DNA of 10,324 nt, from assembly GCA_030612385.1 (NCBI GenBank), contig JAUWNZ010000027.1, positions 1-10,324 of the forward strand, written 5' to 3'. A model generated the notes under the pieces. That model was given only the letters and a program-made list of their open reading frames with translations, did not search any database and had not been told where the DNA came from. Below, in pieces: positions 6,233 through 10,324 of the stretch. This DNA is from Pseudomonadota bacterium (GTDB lineage: Bacteria; Desulfobacterota; Syntrophia; Syntrophales; JADFWA01). Position 1 is the stretch's first letter. Every line of letters begins with the position of its first letter. The position numbers and the translations under genes are program-made.

Positions 6233-9229
6233 TTGAAATTATCTCACTTAATAAAAGGGCTCACTATCCTTCAGATATCAGGGGATATTTCAGGTGAGGT
6301 CTCATCCATTTGCTACGATTCCAGGAGATGCGAGGAGGGTTCTCTTTTTGTCGCCATACCCGGGCTGAGATTTGATGGCCACGACTATATCCATGATGCG
6401 GCGAAGAGAGGAGCGAGGTATATCGTACACGAAAAAGAGATGCCTGCGGGGTTGGATCTTACAATGATCAAGGTTGGAGATAGCCGTCGTGCCCTGGGCG
6501 TATTAGGAAAGATCTTCTTCCGGAATCCCTCCGCCGACCTGTGCGTAACCGGCATCACAGGCACAAATGGAAAGACAACCGTAAGCTATCTCCTGGAATC
6601 TATTTTCAAGGCGGCGGGATTTACCGTAGGGGTTATAGGAACGGTGAATTACAGGTTCGATGGATGGGAAATCCCCGCCGCCGTCACAACGCCGGAGTCC
6701 CTCGATCTGCAGGAAATGCTCAGGAGAATGGTCGATTCAGGGATAACACATGCGGTTATCGAAGTATCCTCTCATTCACTCGATCTGAAAAGGGTGGCCG
6801 ACTGTGAGTTTGATCGGAGGATATTTACAAATCTTTCTCAGGATCATCTTGATTATCACCATACTATGGAAAGATACTTTCTTACAAAAAAGACATTCTT
6901 TGAAGAGGCGCCTGACACGGGCGGTAAGATGATCATAAACGGTGATGATCCGTGGGGGCAGAGGCTTTTTGAGGAAACAGGTAAAAAGGCGCTGACCTTC
7001 GGCATCGAAAATGAATGTGATATTTCGGCTGAGAATTTTTATCTTACACCCGAGGGGATCAAAGGAGAAATAAAGACGCATAATGGCAATTTTACCATCA
7101 ACTCATCGATAATCGGGAGGTTCAACCTGTATAATATCCTGACTGCCGCGGCAGCGGCATTTTCTCTTCAGATTCCGGAGGATCGCATCCGGGCCGGCAT
7201 CGAAAATCTAAAGAAGATACCGGGGCGGCTGGAAAAGGTGAGCGAACCGGGTCAGCCGGCGGTCTTTATAGACTATGCTCACACGGAAGACGCTTTGAAG
7301 AAGGCGCTTTTGAACCTGTCCGCATTCAAGAAAGGAAGGATTATCACGGTCTTTGGGTGCGGTGGCGACAGGGATCGTGGTAAAAGACCTCTCATGGGAA
7401 AGATCGCCGCTACGCTCAGCGACCTTACCCTAATTACTTCCGATAATCCGAGAGATGAAGATCCACTAACTATTATAGGGGAGATAGAAAAAGGAATTAA
7501 GGGGAAGACGGGAGCTTCCATAAAAAAGTATCTTCGCGAGGATTTGACGGGAAGTTTTCATGAAAAGGGCTATGTGATTGTTCCTGATCGAAAAGCGGCG
7601 GTTGAGCTCGCAATTGACGTTGCCGATGTTCTGGACACTGTCCTGATTGCGGGAAAGGGGCATGAAAAATACCAGATCACGGGAGACCGGCGGATATTCT
7701 TCGACGATGGAGCGGTAAGCAGGAAGGCTCTTCAAGTTTCGAGTTTCGAGTCTAAAGTTTCGGGTTTAAGGTTCAATGAACAATTAATCTCGAAACCCGA
7801 AACTCGAAACCCGAAACCCGTAACTTTGGAACTAACCATAGACGAGATTTTGAGGGCAACCGGTGGAATCGTCATCCAGGGCGATTCCGGCGGTGTGTTC
7901 AGGGGAATATCTACCGACTCAAGAAGTATCTCAAAGGAGAACCTGTTTCTCCCGATCAGGGGGGAGAGATTTGACGGCCATGACTTTATCGCCGCCGCGG
8001 TAAGAGGCGGAGCCCGTGGATCGCTGGTACAGAGGGGCCTTGAGGGAAAAGTAAAGGCTGCTACTGAAGATGTTGTTCTTGTCCTTGTTGACGATACGTT
8101 GAAAGCCCTGGGTGATATTGCTCATTTCTGGCGGAACAGGTTTGAAATCAAGGTCATAGCGGTAACCGGCAGCTCCGGAAAGACGACAACAAAGGAGATG
8201 ATGGCCGGAATCACAGGGCTGGCTAAAAAGGTGTTAAAGAGCCCGGGAAACTTCAATAACCTTATCGGCCTTCCGTTGACGCTTTTTGAGATGAACGCGG
8301 ACCATGAAGTCGCAATCCTTGAGATGGGGACAAATAAAAGAGGCGAGATAGGAAGACTGACCAGAATTGCGGAACCGGATGTGGGACTCATTACCAATAT
8401 CGGCCCGGCGCACCTGGAAGGCCTTAAATCCATGGGTGAGATCAGGGAAGAAAAGTGGGAACTGTTTAATAATATGAAAAGTCACGGGGTCGCCATTATC
8501 AATAATGACGATGACTTATTGAGCCGGCCGGACGGCCGGTGGGCGGGTAAGACCGTCACCTTTGGCATAAAAAAAGATGCCGATGTCCGAGCGGAGCGTA
8601 TCACGAAAAGAGGCGGGAGCGGGGTAGATTTTATTCTCGTGACGAAGGGGTCCCATCGTAAAATAGCGTTGTCGACCGCGGGAGAACACAATGTCAGCAA
8701 TGCCCTGGCTGCCGCCGCGTCTTCTCTGGCCCTGGGCGTTGAATATGATTTGATTTGTGAAGGATTGATGTCGTTCAAGCCGATCGATGGCCGCATGGAG
8801 ATCCTGAAATTGAGAAACGGGACATTTTTGATTAACGATACATACAACGCCAATCCCCAATCGGTTGGCGCTGCCCTGAACGCTTTGAAAGACTTGAGAG
8901 AAGAACATGGGAGTACAGTCATCTTTGGAGATATGCTTGAACTCGGTGACAGGGCTGAAGAGCTGCATGAAGGTGTCGGGAGTCTTATGGCGGAAACCGG
9001 CGTCGGCGCAATTTTTCTCAAGGGAGATCTTGCCCCGGTGGTGGCGAGAGGGGCAATCAGGAGAGGATTAAAAAACGATCAGATATATTTTCCAGAAAAC
9101 AATGGAGAGATAGCGGCCCATCTCCGGTCATATCTGAAAAAGGGAGATTGGATACTGGTTAAGGGATCGAGGAAGATGGGAATGGAAACGATCGTTCGTG
9201 AGATAACCGAAGAGTTTGGTCTGGTTTAG
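6233..9229 (+). CDS. murE-murF: MurE-MurF fusion: meso-DAP ligase joined to D-Ala-D-Ala ligase
   Basis: This is one uninterrupted 998-codon frame encoding two consecutive cytoplasmic ATP-dependent ligases of peptidoglycan precursor synthesis. MurE (about 1-500) adds meso-diaminopimelate to UDP-MurNAc-L-Ala-D-Glu. It shows GTNGKTT (110-116), TNLSQDHLDYH (199-209), K219 at the position of the carbamylated lysine, and DNPR (404-407), the meso-DAP signature. Residues about 501-531 are encoded by a nucleotide repeat (VSSFESKVSGLRF... SKPETRNPKPVT) and resemble no ligase sequence. MurF (532-998) adds D-Ala-D-Ala. It shows GSSGKTT (646-652), NFNNLIGLPLTL, LEMGTNKRGEI, NIGPAHLEG and NDTYNANP (868-875). 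The start is TTG 6233, chosen because MKLSHLIKGL matches MurE N-termini and no ATG or GTG exists before the upstream stop at 6188. No ribosome binding site is visible. TTG 7826 could serve as an internal MurF start. MurE-MurF fusions are known elsewhere, for example in Bordetella. Confidence 0.93.
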   Translation: MKLSHLIKGLTILQISGDISGEVSSICYDSRRCEEGSLFVAIPGLRFDGHDYIHDAAKRGARYIVHEKEMPAGLDLTMIKVGDSRRALGVLGKIFFRNPSADLCVTGITGTNGKTTVSYLLESIFKAAGFTVGVIGTVNYRFDGWEIPAAVTTPESLDLQEMLRRMVDSGITHAVIEVSSHSLDLKRVADCEFDRRIFTNLSQDHLDYHHTMERYFLTKKTFFEEAPDTGGKMIINGDDPWGQRLFEETGKKALTFGIENECDISAENFYLTPEGIKGEIKTHNGNFTINSSIIGRFNLYNILTAAAAAFSLQIPEDRIRAGIENLKKIPGRLEKVSEPGQPAVFIDYAHTEDALKKALLNLSAFKKGRIITVFGCGGDRDRGKRPLMGKIAATLSDLTLITSDNPRDEDPLTIIGEIEKGIKGKTGASIKKYLREDLTGSFHEKGYVIVPDRKAAVELAIDVADVLDTVLIAGKGHEKYQITGDRRIFFDDGAVSRKALQVSSFESKVSGLRFNEQLISKPETRNPKPVTLELTIDEILRATGGIVIQGDSGGVFRGISTDSRSISKENLFLPIRGERFDGHDFIAAAVRGGARGSLVQRGLEGKVKAATEDVVLVLVDDTLKALGDIAHFWRNRFEIKVIAVTGSSGKTTTKEMMAGITGLAKKVLKSPGNFNNLIGLPLTLFEMNADHEVAILEMGTNKRGEIGRLTRIAEPDVGLITNIGPAHLEGLKSMGEIREEKWELFNNMKSHGVAIINNDDDLLSRPDGRWAGKTVTFGIKKDADVRAERITKRGGSGVDFILVTKGSHRKIALSTAGEHNVSNALAAAASSLALGVEYDLICEGLMSFKPIDGRMEILKLRNGTFLINDTYNANPQSVGAALNALKDLREEHGSTVIFGDMLELGDRAEELHEGVGSLMAETGVGAIFLKGDLAPVVARGAIRRGLKNDQIYFPENNGEIAAHLRSYLKKGDWILVKGSRKMGMETIVREITEEFGLV
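7735..7825. repeat. Heptamer repeat, copy 2, in-frame linker of the murE-murF ORF
   Basis: The left arm (7735-7767, GAGTTTC/GGGTTTC units) and right arm (7793-7825, GAAACCC/GAAACTC units) are reverse complements at 27 of 33 positions by hand alignment. The spacer is 25 nt. The left arm contains AGTTTCGAGTCTAAAGTT (7742-7759), identical to copy 1. The element begins where the MurE C-terminus ends (L500). It ends exactly at TTG 7826, the natural beginning of MurF. Pure GAAACCC or GAAACTC tandem arrays contain no stop codon in any of the six frames, which explains how this array can be translated as a linker. Confidence 0.9.
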
Positions 9230-9242
9230 GCTGAACAACCTA

Positions 9243-9461
9243 AGAAACGAGGGTGAAATAACTTCCCCAAGTATGCATCACAGCTTTAGGTGATGAATTT
9301 TCTAACGCAAAATATTTTAAACAGGAACCGTAGGGGCAGGCCCCTGTGCCTGCCCGATTACAAATTGACCATACAATGCTGGGCAACCACAGGGGGTTGC
9401 CCCTACAAGTATCAAAATTTTTTATATTTATGCTTGGGGAAATTAGTTCGTCCCCGTTCCT
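9243..9461. repeat. Nested inverted-repeat element between murF and mraY
   Basis: This element of about 220 bp fills most of the 252-nt gap in an otherwise tight operon. The outer arms 9243-9274 and 9430-9461 (TTCCCCAAG... and CTTGGGGAA...) are reverse complements at 25 of 32 positions by hand count, and most mismatches are transitions. Just inside the left arm is a small hairpin, CATCAC/GTGATG (9276-9281 with 9290-9295), followed by AATTTT. At the centre is a copy of the two-hairpin module (9330-9406). No ORF with protein-like content was found. It resembles a non-autonomous palindromic element. Confidence 0.8.
9330..9406 (-). repeat. Inner two-hairpin palindromic module, copy B (inverted relative to copy A)
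   Basis: The module is bounded by GTAGGGGCA (9330-9338) and TGCCCCTAC (9398-9406). Inside are two 8-bp hairpins with 6-nt loops: GGGCAGGC/GCCTGCCC (9334-9341 with 9348-9355) and GGGCAACC/GGTTGCCC (9381-9388 with 9395-9402). Compared with 1240-1310 the hairpin order is swapped. Its reverse complement aligns with copy A, including the AGGC-type hairpin at the same end. The spacers between the hairpins differ between the copies. Confidence 0.8.
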
Positions 9462-9481
9462 AAACAATTAGGAGTTTACCG

Positions 9482-10324
9482 GTGCTGTACCACCTTTTAT
9501 ATCCATTACATGAGACATATTCGTATCTCAATGTATTCCGGTACATAACCTTCAGGACGATATATGCGATGATAACCGCTCTGATTATCTGCTTTGTCCT
9601 GGGACCCTGGCTGATAAAAAAGCTTAAATCGCTCCATATCGGCCAACCGATAAGAGAAGATGGTCCAAGTTCCCATATTTCGAAGAATGGGACTCCGACG
9701 ATGGGGGGCATCCTGATTATTTTTTCCGTGGTCGTATCAACACTGCTCTGGGTCGATCTCACAATCAATTATGTGTGGCTTGTTCTCATGGTGACGGTTG
9801 GATTCGGGGTGATAGGTTTTATCGATGATTACCGGAAGCTGTCTAATAAAAGCAGTAAAGGCGTGCCCGGATCTGTCAGGTTGTTTCTGGAGGTCGTCAT
9901 AGCCTTATTTGTCAGCATTATTTTGTATATGAAGCCGGGATTCAGCTCATCCGTGACAATACCCTTTTTCAAGACACTGCTCCCCGACCTTGGATGGGGT
10001 TATGTAATTTTTTCAACATTTATCATCGTGGGGGCCGCAAATGCGGTCAATCTTACCGATGGGCTTGATGGTCTTGCCATAGGACCTGCCATAATATGTT
10101 TTGCAACCTATCTCCTCTTTGCATACCTGACGGGAAATGCGAAGACATCCGGATACCTGCAGATACCCTATGTGGCGGGAGCGGGGGAGCTGGCTATCTT
10201 CTGCGGGGCCATGATGGGCGCCGGTCTCGGCTTTCTCTGGTATAACACTTACCCTGCCCAGGTTTTCATGGGTGATGTCGGTTCTCTTTCTCTTGGCGGC
10301 GCCCTTGGGACCATGGCCATAGTG
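9482..10324 (+). CDS. mraY: MraY, phospho-MurNAc-pentapeptide transferase (3' end outside window)
   Basis: MraY is a polytopic inner-membrane enzyme. It transfers phospho-MurNAc-pentapeptide from UDP to undecaprenyl phosphate, forming lipid I, the step directly after MurF. The frame is open from GTG 9482 to the window edge, 281 codons of an expected 360 or so. It begins [27 protein letters not shown], like family N-termini. It contains PTMGGI, the DDYRK motif with D115 and D116 (matching E. coli numbering), [10 protein letters not shown] with D193, and [12 protein letters not shown] with D265 near the end. Several strongly hydrophobic helices are present. AGGAG (9470-9474) lies 7 nt before the GTG, so unlike murE it keeps a good ribosome binding site. 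The nested repeat directly upstream separates it from murF. Confidence 0.96.
   Translation, partial: MLYHLLYPLHETYSYLNVFRYITFRTIYAMITALIICFVLGPWLIKKLKSLHIGQPIREDGPSSHISKNGTPTMGGILIIFSVVVSTLLWVDLTINYVWLVLMVTVGFGVIGFIDDYRKLSNKSSKGVPGSVRLFLEVVIALFVSIILYMKPGFSSSVTIPFFKTLLPDLGWGYVIFSTFIIVGAANAVNLTDGLDGLAIGPAIICFATYLLFAYLTGNAKTSGYLQIPYVAGAGELAIFCGAMMGAGLGFLWYNTYPAQVFMGDVGSLSLGGALGTMAIV

Noticed and set aside
9276..9300. CATCAC/GTGATG hairpin followed by AATTTT as a rho-independent terminator after murF
   Set aside because: The stem is only 6 bp with an 8-nt loop and the T-run is short and interrupted. It is better seen as part of the nested repeat.
9240..9467. Minus-strand 75-codon ORF in the murF-mraY gap
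   Set aside because: It is made entirely of the inverted-repeat element, has no family resemblance and no ribosome binding site.
1..10324. An in-frame UGA/SECIS selenoprotein, suggested by the presence of selB
   Set aside because: All genes in the window are complete or run off an edge without needing UGA readthrough, and no CxxU-type context was seen.

Overview
The window looks like chromosomal DNA from a Gram-negative bacterium. The best guess is a deltaproteobacterial (Desulfobacterota-like) lineage. The reasons are a dcw cluster in classical order, a division transpeptidase with a C-terminal PASTA domain, a MurE of the meso-diaminopimelate type, a selB gene nearby, and intergenic repeats of a style I associate with that group. 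This placement is an inference from gene content; no marker gene was compared.

Left end (1-1137, minus strand): the first 379 codons of selB, the selenocysteine-specific elongation factor, running off the edge. A 270-bp divergent gap (1138-1407) follows. It carries a nested inverted-repeat element.

The rest reads rightward. mltG (lytic transglycosylase) comes first. A clear sigma70-type promoter and three 10-bp-spaced TGGRN boxes then precede mraZ, rsmH, ftsL, ftsI, a single 998-codon murE-murF ORF, and mraY (cut by the right edge). From mraZ to ftsI the genes are packed with gaps of 5 nt or less and a 4-nt ATGA overlap, so this is surely one operon. RsmH modifies 16S rRNA. FtsL and FtsI are septal division proteins. 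MurE and MurF complete UDP-MurNAc-pentapeptide, and MraY transfers it to the lipid carrier to make lipid I. MltG terminates or trims glycan strands.

The unusual part is the repeats. A stop-poor heptamer repeat (GAAACCC/GAAACTC and its complement) fills the ftsI-murE gap. It recurs, in frame, as the peptide linker joining MurE to MurF. Both copies end directly against a TTG codon where the following ligase naturally begins, and neither offers a Shine-Dalgarno sequence. The murE-murF fusion therefore seems to have been created or sealed by a repeat. Separately, two nested palindromic elements, one upstream of mltG and one between murF and mraY, share an inner GTAGGGGCA-bounded two-hairpin module in opposite orientations. 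That module sits inside unrelated outer inverted repeats. No complete mobile element, CRISPR array, tRNA or rRNA was seen.
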